Source: Vreelandella stevensii S18214
Lineage (GTDB): Bacteria; Pseudomonadota; Gammaproteobacteria; Pseudomonadales; Halomonadaceae
Direction: 5' to 3'
Assembly: GCF_000275725.1 (NCBI RefSeq)
Contig: NZ_AJTS01000036.1
Location: 124,001-188,000, forward strand
DNA length: 64,000 nucleotides
The translations under genes and the position numbers were made by a program. Below the pieces are notes generated by a model that did no database searches, had not been told where the DNA came from, and was given only the letters and a program-made list of their open reading frames with translations. Position 1 is the first letter of the stretch, and the number at the start of each line of letters is the position of its first letter. This document shows positions 8,191 to 16,373 of the stretch, piece after piece.

Positions 8191-9237
8191 TTAAAACAGC
8201 GAGAGCTGCTGGGCAGCCGTCTCTTCCGCCAACCGATACCCCACCCCCAACAGGCGCACGGGGCGTTCACCCCTGGCCCAGCCCACGTTCAGCAAGGTTT
8301 CGAACTGCTCCAGATCGGGCGCCGGGTCGGCGTGTTCGACGGTGGTTTGGGTAAAGTCGTTGAACTTCACCTTCACCATCAGCCCGCGCACGGCGGGGGC
8401 CGGGTCGAGGCGTGCGTAGCGGCGCTCCAGATCGCTGATCAGCTCTGGCAGCTCATGGCGGCAGGCGTCGAGGGTCGGCAAGTCCCGAGAGTAGGTTTGT
8501 TCGGTGCTGATCGACTTGCGCTCGCGGTGGGTCTTGACCGGTCGCTCATCTCGCCCGTGGCTAAGCTCGTGCAGCCGATGGCCGAAGCGACCAAAGCGCT
8601 CCACCAGCTCGGTCAGCGGCCGGGCGCGCAGATCCGCCCCCGTTTGAATCCCCAGTTCGGCCAGCTTTTCAGCGGTGCGCGGCCCCACCCCATGAATTTT
8701 TTTCACCGGCAACTGCTGCACGAAGGCGTCGATGTCGTCTGGCGTGATGACAAACAGCCCATCGGGCTTGCGCCAGTCGCTGGCGATCTTGGCGAGAAAC
8801 TTGTTGGGTGCCACCCCCGCCGACACGGTAATGCCGACTTGCTCTTTCACCCGCTGGCGAATGGCTTCTGCCATGCGGGTGGCGCTGCCGTGATACTGCG
8901 TGACGTCCGAGACGTCCAGAAAGGCTTCGTCCAGCGAGAGCGGCTCAATCAGTTCGGTGACATCGCGATAGATGGCAAACACCTGGCGTGCCACGGCCTT
9001 GTACTTAGCCATATCGCCACGAATCACCGTGAGGTGAGGACAGCGTTTGAGCGCCTGAGCCATGGGCATGGCGGAGTGGATGCCAAACGCGCGGGCAGGA
9101 TAGTTACAGGTGGCCACCACCCCGCGCTGCTCCACACTGCCGCCAATGGCAATGGGAATCTCCGCCAGCGCGGGGTTGTCGCGCATCTCGACCGCCGCAT
9201 AGAAGCAGTCACAGTCGCAGTGAATGATTTTGCGCAC
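8191..9237 (-). CDS. dinB: DNA polymerase IV (Y-family translesion polymerase)
   Basis: 348 residues, the size of E. coli DinB. The palm metal ligands are present: Asp in IIHCDCDCFYAAVEMRDNP near residue 8 and the Asp-Glu pair in SLDEAFLDVS around residue 103. A helix-hairpin-helix region (KKIHGVGPRTAEKLAELGI) follows, then the little-finger domain. The extreme C terminus is QLSLF, a classic beta-clamp-binding pentapeptide, so the enzyme can be recruited to stalled forks. The start is GTG at 9237-9235, chosen by match to the family N terminus. A perfect LexA-type box lies 26 bp upstream of the start, so SOS induction is expected. selO lies upstream on the same strand. Confidence 0.96.
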   Translation of the reverse strand: MRKIIHCDCDCFYAAVEMRDNPALAEIPIAIGGSVEQRGVVATCNYPARAFGIHSAMPMAQALKRCPHLTVIRGDMAKYKAVARQVFAIYRDVTELIEPLSLDEAFLDVSDVTQYHGSATRMAEAIRQRVKEQVGITVSAGVAPNKFLAKIASDWRKPDGLFVITPDDIDAFVQQLPVKKIHGVGPRTAEKLAELGIQTGADLRARPLTELVERFGRFGHRLHELSHGRDERPVKTHRERKSISTEQTYSRDLPTLDACRHELPELISDLERRYARLDPAPAVRGLMVKVKFNDFTQTTVEHADPAPDLEQFETLLNVGWARGERPVRLLGVGYRLAEETAAQQLSLF

Positions 9238-9262
9238 AGGCCGACCTTGCCTCCGCCCTTAC

Positions 9263-9278
9263 CTGTAAAAAAGCACAG
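9263..9278 (-). promoter_or_regulatory. LexA (SOS) box upstream of dinB
   Basis: The 16 bases CTGTAAAAAAGCACAG (read on the plus strand) match CTGT-N8-ACAG, the gammaproteobacterial LexA core, with both half-sites perfect. The box lies in the 63-bp gap between selO and dinB, 26 bp ahead of the dinB GTG, where it can cover the promoter. This is direct sequence support for SOS control of dinB. Confidence 0.85.
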
Positions 9279-9300
9279 TTTATCACAGGGTGTGCCGCCG

Positions 9301-10800
9301 TCACGTACCACAAAAAGTGCGCAGCACCTGCTCACTGGCCGTGGCAGGGGCTGCCAGTTGGCGCGCGGCTTCAGATTCATCGAAGGGCTGAGTGACCGCC
9401 GCGAGCAGCGTGTGGAAAGGCTCGAAATCACCTTCTGTTGCCGCGTCGATCACCGCTTGAATGCGGTGGTTACGGGGGATCACCACCGGGTTGGCGCGGC
9501 GCATGGCCTCCAGGCGCTCATTCTTTCGGCTGGCTTGCTGGGCGTTCTCCCAGTCGGCCAGCCAAGCCGCAAGGCCATCTGGCTGAGTGGTCAGCGCCAG
9601 CAGCGCCTCTTTTTGGGAGTGGGCTGGCGTGTCCGTGCTCAAGGCTTGGGCACCCAGCGTTTTGGCATAGTGCGTCAGCGCGTCGAACGTCGCGGTCATG
9701 TCCATGCGGCCCTGATGCATCTGGGTTTCCAATGCCTCCATCAGCGCCACGGCGTGATCGCTTTCCGGGGCAAGGCCCAGCTTGTCGGCATGCAGGCGGC
9801 GCTGTTCGGCGCCAAAACGAGCGGTAAAGCCGCGAAGCACCTCGGTGGCCTGCTCTACAACGGCCTCGCCCTCTTCCCCCATCAGCGGCAGCAGGGTTTC
9901 GGCAAAGCGGGCCAGGTTCCACTGGGCGATGCCCGGCTGGTGGTTAAAAGCGTAGCGCCCGCCCTGATCGATGGAGCTGAAGACCTTTTGCGGGTCGAAC
10001 TGTTCCATAAACGCGCAGGGGCCGTAATCGATGGTGTCGCCAGCAATGCTGCAGTTGTCGGTATTCATCACGCCATGAATAAAGCCCAGGCTCATCCAGC
10101 GTGCCACCAGCGCCGCCTGACGGGCGGTAACGGCTTCCAGCAGGGCAAGGTACGGATCGTCAGCATTGGCCGTTTCTGGGTAGTGGCGAGCAATCACATG
10201 GTCGGCCAGCGCTTTCAGCGCGGCTTCATCGCGACGCACGGCAGCAAACTGGAACGTGCCCACGCGGATATGGCTGCGAGCCACGCGGGTCAGGATGGCC
10301 CCCGGCTCGGCCATCTGGCGTACCACGCGCTCCCCCGTGGTCACGGCCGCCAGCGCCCGAGTGGTGGGCACGCCCACGGCGGCCATGAACTCACTCACCA
10401 GATATTCCCGCAGCACCGGGCCAAGCGGCGAGCGTCCATCCCCGCCCCGTGAAAACGGCGTGCGGCCACTGCCCTTGAGCTGCACGTCCTGCCGCTGGCC
10501 CTGCTGATCCACCACTTCCCCCAGCAGCAGCGCCCGGCCATCGCCCAACTGAGGCACGAAATTACCGAACTGATGCCCGGCATAGCCCAGCGCTCTGGGC
10601 TCGGCCCCTGGCGGTAGCCGATTGCCGCTGAACCATTGGGCCAGCGTGGCATCGTCGGGCCGCGTTTGCATGCCTAGCGCCACGGCCAAGGGTTCGTTGA
10701 ATGCGATCAGGTTGGGTTGCGCCACGGGCGTGGGCTGGCAGGCCGCCCAGAGCGGTTCTGGCAAGGTGGCGAACTGGTGTTCGAAAGTCAGCACGGGCAA
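9301..10800 (-). CDS. selO: Protein adenylyltransferase SelO (YdiU/UPF0061 family)
   Basis: 499 residues, close to the family length. SelO is a pseudokinase-fold enzyme that uses ATP in a flipped orientation to AMPylate protein hydroxyls, and it is linked to oxidative-stress responses. Visible motifs include LGDGRALLLGEV (nucleotide loop), DVQLKGSGRTPFSRGGDGR, an MNTDNCSIAGDTIDYGPCAFMEQFDP segment split around the catalytic-loop Asn and metal-binding Asp, and NHQPGIAQWNLARFAE. The protein ends FCGT: bacterial homologues generally carry Cys close to the C terminus where vertebrate SelO has selenocysteine, so a redox-active end is plausible. It lies 63 bp upstream of dinB and diverges from the alkyladenine glycosylase gene. 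Confidence 0.93.
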   Translation of the reverse strand: MPVLTFEHQFATLPEPLWAACQPTPVAQPNLIAFNEPLAVALGMQTRPDDATLAQWFSGNRLPPGAEPRALGYAGHQFGNFVPQLGDGRALLLGEVVDQQGQRQDVQLKGSGRTPFSRGGDGRSPLGPVLREYLVSEFMAAVGVPTTRALAAVTTGERVVRQMAEPGAILTRVARSHIRVGTFQFAAVRRDEAALKALADHVIARHYPETANADDPYLALLEAVTARQAALVARWMSLGFIHGVMNTDNCSIAGDTIDYGPCAFMEQFDPQKVFSSIDQGGRYAFNHQPGIAQWNLARFAETLLPLMGEEGEAVVEQATEVLRGFTARFGAEQRRLHADKLGLAPESDHAVALMEALETQMHQGRMDMTATFDALTHYAKTLGAQALSTDTPAHSQKEALLALTTQPDGLAAWLADWENAQQASRKNERLEAMRRANPVVIPRNHRIQAVIDAATEGDFEPFHTLLAAVTQPFDESEAARQLAAPATASEQVLRTFCGT

Positions 10801-10852
10801 CTCCGCTGTTCAATGAATGGCCTACAGAATACCCTAGCAGCTTACTCAAGTA

Positions 10853-11518
10853 ATGGGCGATAGCATGCCGCATAGAGACGCTTTAACCCGTATTAAATTA
10901 CCGATGGAACAAGAGGCTTTCACTCCCCTGCCCCAGGCCTTCTACAATCGCGATACGCTGGAGGTCGCCCGCGACTTGCTGGGCTGTTTGCTAGTACGCC
11001 AGCTCGATGGCGAACTCATGGCAGCACGCATCGTGGAAACCGAGGCTTACCGGGGCTCGGAAGATTCCGCCTGCCATGCCCATCGGCGCCGAACCCCGCG
11101 CACCGAGGCAATGTTTGGCCCACCCGGCCACGCCTACGTGTATCTGGTGTACGGCATGCACTGGCTGCTGAACGTGGTGACACAGCCGGAAGGCAACCCC
11201 TGCGCGGTACTGATTCGAGCGGTAGAGCCGGTGATCGGCGAGCCTGCCATGCGGGCATGGCGCAGCGTGGCGGGGCGCAACCTCAGCAACGGCCCCGGCA
11301 AACTCACCCGTGCACTGCGTATCGACAACGCCCTCTACGGCCACGACATGACGCAACGCGACGACCCCACGGACGGGCTATGGATTTCACCGGGCGAACC
11401 ACCCGGCGCCGTTGCCAGCGGCCCACGCGTGGGCATCGATTACGCCCAGCCCGCTGACCGCGACGCCCCCTGGCGGCTGTGGAGCGAGAGCAACCCTTGG
11501 GTATCTAAAGCGCGTTAA
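10853..11518 (+). CDS. 3-methyladenine DNA glycosylase (AAG/MPG family)
   Basis: Up to 221 residues. Family members excise alkylated and deaminated purines in base-excision repair. The active-site strand VETEAYRGSEDSACHA (catalytic Glu in VETEAY) is followed by MFGPPGHAYVYLVYGMHWLLNVV, with the aromatic pocket residues typical of AAG, and by NGPGKLTRAL near the C-terminal third. The start is uncertain: ATG codons occur at 10853, 10865 and 10904, none with a strong Shine-Dalgarno; the family fold begins near residue 22 (FTPLPQAFY). It diverges from selO, with only about 52 bp between the starts, and its stop overlaps the end of the convergent sirtuin gene by 4 bp. Confidence 0.92.
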   Translation: MGDSMPHRDALTRIKLPMEQEAFTPLPQAFYNRDTLEVARDLLGCLLVRQLDGELMAARIVETEAYRGSEDSACHAHRRRTPRTEAMFGPPGHAYVYLVYGMHWLLNVVTQPEGNPCAVLIRAVEPVIGEPAMRAWRSVAGRNLSNGPGKLTRALRIDNALYGHDMTQRDDPTDGLWISPGEPPGAVASGPRVGIDYAQPADRDAPWRLWSESNPWVSKAR

Positions 11519-12381
11519 GCGTTCTGCAAGCAGGCCACTGCCTGCTCCAATACCGGCGTCAGCGGTGCGCGCCACTGGTGGGTCAGTAATGCATCGGCGC
11601 GGGTCACGCCCAACGACAGCGAGGCCACGGGCAAGCCCATGGCGTGGGCATCACGACAGAACCGGTAGCCGGAATAGACCATCAACGACGTACCCACTGC
11701 CAGCACCGCGTCGGCACGTTGCAGCGCCTCCTGAGCTGCCAGGCGCCGCGCCGGAGGAACCACATCGCCGTAGTAGACCACCTGCGGTTTGAGGATGCCC
11801 CGGCAGCGCGGGCAGTCCAATACTTTAAAGTTGGAGAAATCGGTTTCTAGATCCGCATCGCCGTCCGGCGCGTGGCGGGCCTCCAGCGCGGCGAAGGCGG
11901 GGTTCATGCGGGCCATTTCACTGTGCATGGCGTGGCGCATCATCTGGTAGCCACAGGCCATGCAGGCGACTACGTCTGCCCTGCCGTGCAGATCGATCAC
12001 CTTTTTCGAGCCCGCCCGCTGGTGCAGCCGGTCAACGTTTTGCGTGACGAGAAGCTCCACGTGGCCCATGGCCTCGAGCTTCGCCAACGCACGATGCGCG
12101 CCGCTCACCTGGGCTTCACGCATGGCCTTGAAGCCTACCAGCGCTCGCGCCCAGTAGCCCTGGCGAACGGCGAAGGAACTCATGAAATCGCCGTGCTGCA
12201 CCGGCGGCGGGCGCTTCCACTGGCCATCGGCATCGCGGTAATCGGGGATTCCGCTGTCGGTGCTTACGCCCGCCCCGGTAATCACCCAGAGTTTGGGGTA
12301 GCGCCTGATAAAGGCGGCCAGTGCTTCCCCGGCCACCTGGCTGCTCTCACGTTTTTCGACACTTTCCACGGCCTGCGTCAA
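11515..12381 (-). CDS. Sir2-family NAD-dependent protein deacylase
   Basis: 288 residues. Sirtuins use NAD+ to remove acyl groups from lysines. The Rossmann motif VITGAGVSTDSGIPDYRD is present (about residues 34-51), as are TQNVDRLHQRAGS with the catalytic His in IDLHG, a zinc ribbon made of CMACGY and CPRCRG, and VYYGDVVPP followed by VGTSLMVYSGYRF. All signature residues are intact. The spacing between the two Cys pairs is long (about 50 residues, with an acidic DADLETDF stretch), as in the bacterial class II/SIRT4-like group. It converges on the glycosylase gene: the two stop codons share the palindrome TTAA at 11515-11518. Confidence 0.93.
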   Translation of the reverse strand: MTQAVESVEKRESSQVAGEALAAFIRRYPKLWVITGAGVSTDSGIPDYRDADGQWKRPPPVQHGDFMSSFAVRQGYWARALVGFKAMREAQVSGAHRALAKLEAMGHVELLVTQNVDRLHQRAGSKKVIDLHGRADVVACMACGYQMMRHAMHSEMARMNPAFAALEARHAPDGDADLETDFSNFKVLDCPRCRGILKPQVVYYGDVVPPARRLAAQEALQRADAVLAVGTSLMVYSGYRFCRDAHAMGLPVASLSLGVTRADALLTHQWRAPLTPVLEQAVACLQNA

Positions 12382-12477
12382 TGGATCACCCTAGGCAATA
12401 CTGCGACAAGTCAACGATACTGTAGGACAATATAAGCACATGCAATGTGCCCTCGATAGCGGATTAAGGAGCCTCTC

Positions 12478-13650
12478 ATGCAGTGGGATCACGAGATTGT
12501 CATTGTTGGTGGCGGCATGGTGGGCGCGGCCCTGGCGGCCAGGCTGGGCCAGGCGGGCATGTCGGTTGGCCTGGTAGAGCGCGCCAGCGCTCCCACGCCC
12601 CCCAGCGGCGATTACGACCTGCGTATTTCATCACTCAACGCCCGCTCGCTGGCGTTCGTGAAAGCCAGCGGTGCGGTCCTGCCGGGAGAGCGCTGCTGCC
12701 CGTTCCGGCACATCGATGTCTCCAACCTGGATGGCAGCGGTCACTCGCTGTTCTCGGCCCACGACAGCGGCATGAACGATTTCGGTATTTTCATCGAAAA
12801 CCGCGCCCTGCAGTACGCCCTTTGGCAGCGCCTGGAGCAGCTTCCCAGCGTCACCTGCTACACCCAGTGTGCCCCGGTGAGTACGCTGGCCGCCAGCACC
12901 CATCGGCTGCTGGAGCTGGACAACGGCAAGACCCTCAGCGCCCGGTTGATGGTGGCCGCAGATGGCGCACGTTCAACCCTGCGTGAGCTGGCAGGCATCT
13001 CCACCAGCAGCTACGACTACCACCAGCGGGCGATGATCATCAACGTCGAGACCGAGCTGCCCCAGCAGGATGTCAGCTGGCAGTACTTTACCCCCAAAGG
13101 CCCGCTGGCCATGCTGCCGCTGCCCGGCCACCGCGCCTCGTTGGTGTGGTACGACAGCGATGAGGCCACCAAGGCCCGCGAACAGCTTTCCAACGACGCC
13201 CTGCAACACGCCATTGAAACCACCTTCCCCAAACGGCTGGGCAAATTGACCCGGGTGGTGGCACGGGCCAGTTTCCCCATCAAGCGCCAGCACGCCAAAC
13301 GCTACATCGGCAAACGGCTCGCGCTGATCGGCGACGCCGCCCACGTGGTGCACCCGCTGGCAGGTCAAGGCTTGAACATCGGCCTGCACGACGCCGACAC
13401 CCTGGCCGAGCTGATCATCAAAGGCCGTGACCCTGGCGACCACATCAGCCTGCACCGTTTCGAGTGCCACCGGCGTCTGGCCAACCAGGCGATGATTGCC
13501 GCCACCGATAGCTTCCACCACCTCTTCACCGGGGCCAAGCCGCTCCGCCAACTGGGTGATCTCAGCCTGCACCTCGCCGAGCGAGTACCGTTTGCCAAAC
13601 GTATGATGATGCAGCAGGCCAATGGGTTGAATCCGTTCAAGGTGGGCTGA
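12478..13650 (+). CDS. UbiH/UbiF/VisC-family FAD-dependent hydroxylase
   Basis: 390 residues. The N-terminal dinucleotide fold is IVIVGGGMVGAALAARLG, and the second FAD motif LIGDAAHVVHPLAGQGLNIG lies near residues 280-300; both are hallmarks of the ubiquinone-ring hydroxylase family. Members hydroxylate polyprenyl phenols at C1, C5 or C6 at the inner membrane. Because the gene is not next to pepP-ubiH-visC, which member it is (UbiF-like or other) cannot be settled here. AAGGAG is positioned well before the ATG. It diverges from the sirtuin gene and ends about 75 bp before an exported MetX-like gene. Confidence 0.88.
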   Translation: MQWDHEIVIVGGGMVGAALAARLGQAGMSVGLVERASAPTPPSGDYDLRISSLNARSLAFVKASGAVLPGERCCPFRHIDVSNLDGSGHSLFSAHDSGMNDFGIFIENRALQYALWQRLEQLPSVTCYTQCAPVSTLAASTHRLLELDNGKTLSARLMVAADGARSTLRELAGISTSSYDYHQRAMIINVETELPQQDVSWQYFTPKGPLAMLPLPGHRASLVWYDSDEATKAREQLSNDALQHAIETTFPKRLGKLTRVVARASFPIKRQHAKRYIGKRLALIGDAAHVVHPLAGQGLNIGLHDADTLAELIIKGRDPGDHISLHRFECHRRLANQAMIAATDSFHHLFTGAKPLRQLGDLSLHLAERVPFAKRMMMQQANGLNPFKVG

Positions 13651-13727
13651 AGCTGACTATGCTGAGGGAGTGGCTGCGGAAAGCAGCCCTACAACAATCA
13701 CAATAACCCCTCAAAAAAGGAAAGCGC

Positions 13728-14924
13728 ATGCGACGCAAGCAACCATTCGCGCTAGTAACGACCGCCTCGTTTACCGGCCTTGGCCTGTTGCTAGCCACGC
13801 CCTTATGGGCCTGGGATGGCGTGGTCGAGAAGCAGCGGTTCGAGATCGAGAGCTTTACCACCCAGGGCGGCGAGACGATTCCCAACGTGGCGGTGGGCTG
13901 GGAAGCCTACGGCGAGCTGAACGAGGCACGCGATAACGCCATTCTGATTACGCACTTCTTCTCAGGCACCAGCCACGCCGCAGGCCGTTACGAGGCCGAG
14001 GGTGAGGCTACCGGCTACTGGGATGCCATCATTGGCCCTGGCAAGCCACTGGATACCGATCAGTACTACATCATCTCATCCGATACGCTGGTCAATTTGG
14101 GGGCGAACGACCCGAACGTGATCACCACGGGGCCTGCCACCCTTAACCCCGATACTGGCGAGCCCTGGGGCATGGATTTTCCGGTCGTGACCATCCGTGA
14201 TTTTGTCGAGGTGCAGCGCGCCCTGCTGGAAAGCCAGGGCATTGAATCACTGCATGCGGTCATGGGCGCTTCCATGGGTGCCTTGCAGGCCATCGAGTGG
14301 GCCAGCGCTTACCCTGAACGAGTCGAGCGGTTGATTCCCGTGATTGGTGGCGGTGTGGCCGACCCGTGGCTGCTGGCCACGCTCAGCGCCTGGGCCGCGC
14401 CGATTCGCCTGGATGCCCGCTGGAACGAAGGCGACTATTACGACGGCGAACCGCCCACCGACGGGCTTAAAGAGGCGCTGAAGCTGGTGACGCTCAATGC
14501 CAACCACTGGCAGTGGGCCAACGAAGCGTTCAACCGCGACTGGGCCGACGACGCGCGCGACCCCGCCCAGGACATCACCGCCCGCTATGCCATCGAACAA
14601 ACCCTAGATGACATCGCCGCCGCCCGTGCGGCGCTTTCCGATGCCAACCACCTGCTCTACCTAGTGCGCGCCAACCAGACCTTCATGGCTGGCTACGGCG
14701 ACTCGCTGGAAGCGGGGCTGGCCGCCATCGAAGCCCCCACATTGATGCTGTATAGCGAGAACGACTTGGTCTTCGCCCCCGAGGGCGTACGCCGCACCGC
14801 CGAGCTGATCGAAGCTGACGGTACTGAGGTGACGCTAGAAACGCTGGAAGGCAACCGAGGCCACCTGGATGGCGTGGTGGCCATCGAGCAAGCCAGCGAT
14901 ACGCTGCGGGCGTTTTTGGAGTGA
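13728..14924 (+). CDS. Exported MetX-like alpha/beta hydrolase
   Basis: 398 residues. The body matches the homoserine O-acetyltransferase (MetX) branch of alpha/beta hydrolases: HFFSGTSHAAG (oxyanion region), MGASMGALQAIEWA (nucleophile Ser), YSENDLVFAPE (Asp) and NRGHLDG (His), so the triad is complete. Unlike MetX, it starts with a clear Sec signal peptide (MRRKQPFALV, a hydrophobic stretch to LLLATP, cleavage near LWA-WDG at residue 28). A periplasmic location makes a methionine-biosynthesis role, which needs acetyl-CoA, unlikely; an esterase or acyltransferase acting on an envelope or imported compound is more plausible. AAAGGAAAG lies just ahead of the ATG. No operon partner. Confidence 0.8.
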   Translation: MRRKQPFALVTTASFTGLGLLLATPLWAWDGVVEKQRFEIESFTTQGGETIPNVAVGWEAYGELNEARDNAILITHFFSGTSHAAGRYEAEGEATGYWDAIIGPGKPLDTDQYYIISSDTLVNLGANDPNVITTGPATLNPDTGEPWGMDFPVVTIRDFVEVQRALLESQGIESLHAVMGASMGALQAIEWASAYPERVERLIPVIGGGVADPWLLATLSAWAAPIRLDARWNEGDYYDGEPPTDGLKEALKLVTLNANHWQWANEAFNRDWADDARDPAQDITARYAIEQTLDDIAAARAALSDANHLLYLVRANQTFMAGYGDSLEAGLAAIEAPTLMLYSENDLVFAPEGVRRTAELIEADGTEVTLETLEGNRGHLDGVVAIEQASDTLRAFLE

Positions 14925-14949
14925 CACAGCGCCTGGAAGTCCAATCTCG

Positions 14950-15645
14950 CTAGCGGCTTTCCAGCGCCCACTGCACCGCCTGCTCTGCATGGATCTCGGT
15001 CGTATCGAAGAGCGGCACGGGAGTGTCGGCCTGTTGAACCAGCAGGCCGATTTCGGTGCAGCCTAGAATCACCCCCTGCGCGCCGCGCTCGGCAAGCGCC
15101 TCGATGATCTCCAGGTAGTCGGCTTTGGCCTCTGCTTTCACCACACCCAGGCACAGCTCCTGGTAGATCACCGTGTGCACACGCTCGCGCTGTGGTTCGG
15201 TAGGCACCACTACTTCGATACCGTGGCGCTGCAAACGCTCGATATAAAACGCCTGCTCCATGGTGAACCGGGTGCCCAGCAAACCTACGCAGGTAATGCC
15301 CTGGCGCTGCAGCACCCGGGCGGTGGCATCGGCGATATGCAATAGCGGAATGGAGACCGCCGCTTCCAGCGGCTCGGCAACCTTGTGCATGGTGTTGGTA
15401 CACAGCACCAGAAAATCGGCCCCTGCTGCCCCCACCGCGCTGCCCGCCGCTGCCAATATCTCGGCAGTCGCCTCCCAGTTGCCCTGATGCTGCAGCGCCT
15501 CGATGTCGGCAAAATCCACGCTGTACAGCACCACTTTGGCAGAATGCAGCCCGCCCAGCGCCGTGCGCACATGCTGATTGACGAGGCGGTAGTAGGTTTG
15601 GGTGGACTCCCAGCTCATGCCGCCGATCAAGCCGATGGTTTTCAT
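14950..15645 (-). CDS. Aspartate/glutamate racemase family protein
   Basis: 231 residues. The family interconverts L and D amino acids without PLP, using two cysteines. Both are visible: VLCTNTMHKV near residue 83 and ILGCTEIGLL near residue 195. The N terminus KTIGLIGGMSWESTQTYY is characteristic of the YgeA/RacX-type broad-specificity group rather than MurI, so it is unlikely to be the essential glutamate racemase. It lies tail-to-tail with the MetX-like gene, 25 bp apart, and appears to be a single-gene unit. Confidence 0.88.
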   Translation of the reverse strand: MKTIGLIGGMSWESTQTYYRLVNQHVRTALGGLHSAKVVLYSVDFADIEALQHQGNWEATAEILAAAGSAVGAAGADFLVLCTNTMHKVAEPLEAAVSIPLLHIADATARVLQRQGITCVGLLGTRFTMEQAFYIERLQRHGIEVVVPTEPQRERVHTVIYQELCLGVVKAEAKADYLEIIEALAERGAQGVILGCTEIGLLVQQADTPVPLFDTTEIHAEQAVQWALESR

Positions 15646-15734
15646 GGATGCACTTCCACCTTTTGGTCACAAGAAAGAGAGTGTATTGCGAAGGCAGCAG
15701 ACAAGGCTTCGGACTCTATCAGAGGCTCACATGC

Positions 15735-16226
15735 TTACCGCCATCCGGCACTTCGCAGTTTTAACAGTAGCGCCCATAACCGGCTGCCCCCCGCTGAGCT
15801 TAAAAGCAAAACGGCTCCCACGACCACGGAGGTCCCCCCACGCCCTAATAAGTAAGCGCTAGCGTTTGGCCGCTGTTGCGCGAGAAACTCCCCCAACAGC
15901 ACCGTGCCAGCAGCGATAAAATAAATACCCATGAGCGCTGTCCCCACCGCCATGCAAGCTCGGGGGCTTACCAATACACCTGACCCTTGCGGCACCAGCC
16001 ATCGGCTCAATGCCTCACGCCACAGAATAAGACTCAGCCCGATCAAACTATTGCTAAAAAAATGCACAAACTGAGCCATCAATACGCTTGAAGAAATGTC
16101 CTCTTGACCAGCCAGAGCGATCGACAGAGAAACGGCGGCATCCGGTAATGGACGTAGCGCTATCCATAGCCCCAAGAGCGCCAACAAGCTGGCCATCAGC
16201 GGGCGCATTTGCATCCTTGGCATCAT
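15735..16226 (-). CDS. Small integral membrane protein of unknown function
   Basis: 163 residues with about four hydrophobic segments (roughly 10-28, 45-70, 88-115 and 128-155) separated by short polar loops. The profile resembles DUF4345-type four-helix proteins, but I see no diagnostic motif and do not assign a function. The start region MMPRMQMRPLM offers three nearby ATGs, so the exact N terminus is open. It is followed upstream by a region holding the decayed end of a CDF transporter gene, so it may have lost its original partner. Confidence 0.6.
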   Translation of the reverse strand: MMPRMQMRPLMASLLALLGLWIALRPLPDAAVSLSIALAGQEDISSSVLMAQFVHFFSNSLIGLSLILWREALSRWLVPQGSGVLVSPRACMAVGTALMGIYFIAAGTVLLGEFLAQQRPNASAYLLGRGGTSVVVGAVLLLSSAGGSRLWALLLKLRSAGWR

Positions 16227-16271
16227 GACTCCCTTACTCGTTGCATTGTTGGTTGTGAAAGCTCAACCTGG

Positions 16272-16337
16272 CTACTCCATATCTCCGGTAAACACGACGG
16301 TCAGCCAGCGGCGCAGACCTTCGTCGTCCACAAGATT
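16272..16337 (-). pseudogene. Decayed 3' end of a second CDF transporter gene
   Basis: Read on the minus strand, 16337-16272 encodes NLVDDEG, LRRWLTVVFTGDME and a stop. This aligns residue for residue with the C terminus of the intact CDF transporter next door (LLGDEGPHRWLTVVFTGDLE, 17092-18033), with near-identical nucleotides over the same span. No open frame continues upstream of it: sequence similarity fades and the DsbA-like gene begins at 16374. This is the remnant of a paralogous or duplicated CDF gene that has been truncated. Confidence 0.8.
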
Positions 16338-16373
16338 CCGATGCCACATACTTCAGGCAGCGCTTCCCACACA

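Noticed and set aside
8332-10452. 706-residue open frame on the plus strand
   Set aside because: It lies antisense to dinB and selO, both of which have full family motifs. Its translation is rich in His, Gln and Arg with no domain. High-GC antisense artefact.
14693-15670. 325-residue open frame on the minus strand
   Set aside because: It overlaps the racemase in another frame and the end of the MetX-like gene antisense; composition is Gly, Ala, Arg-rich and without motifs. The racemase frame has the two catalytic Cys motifs.
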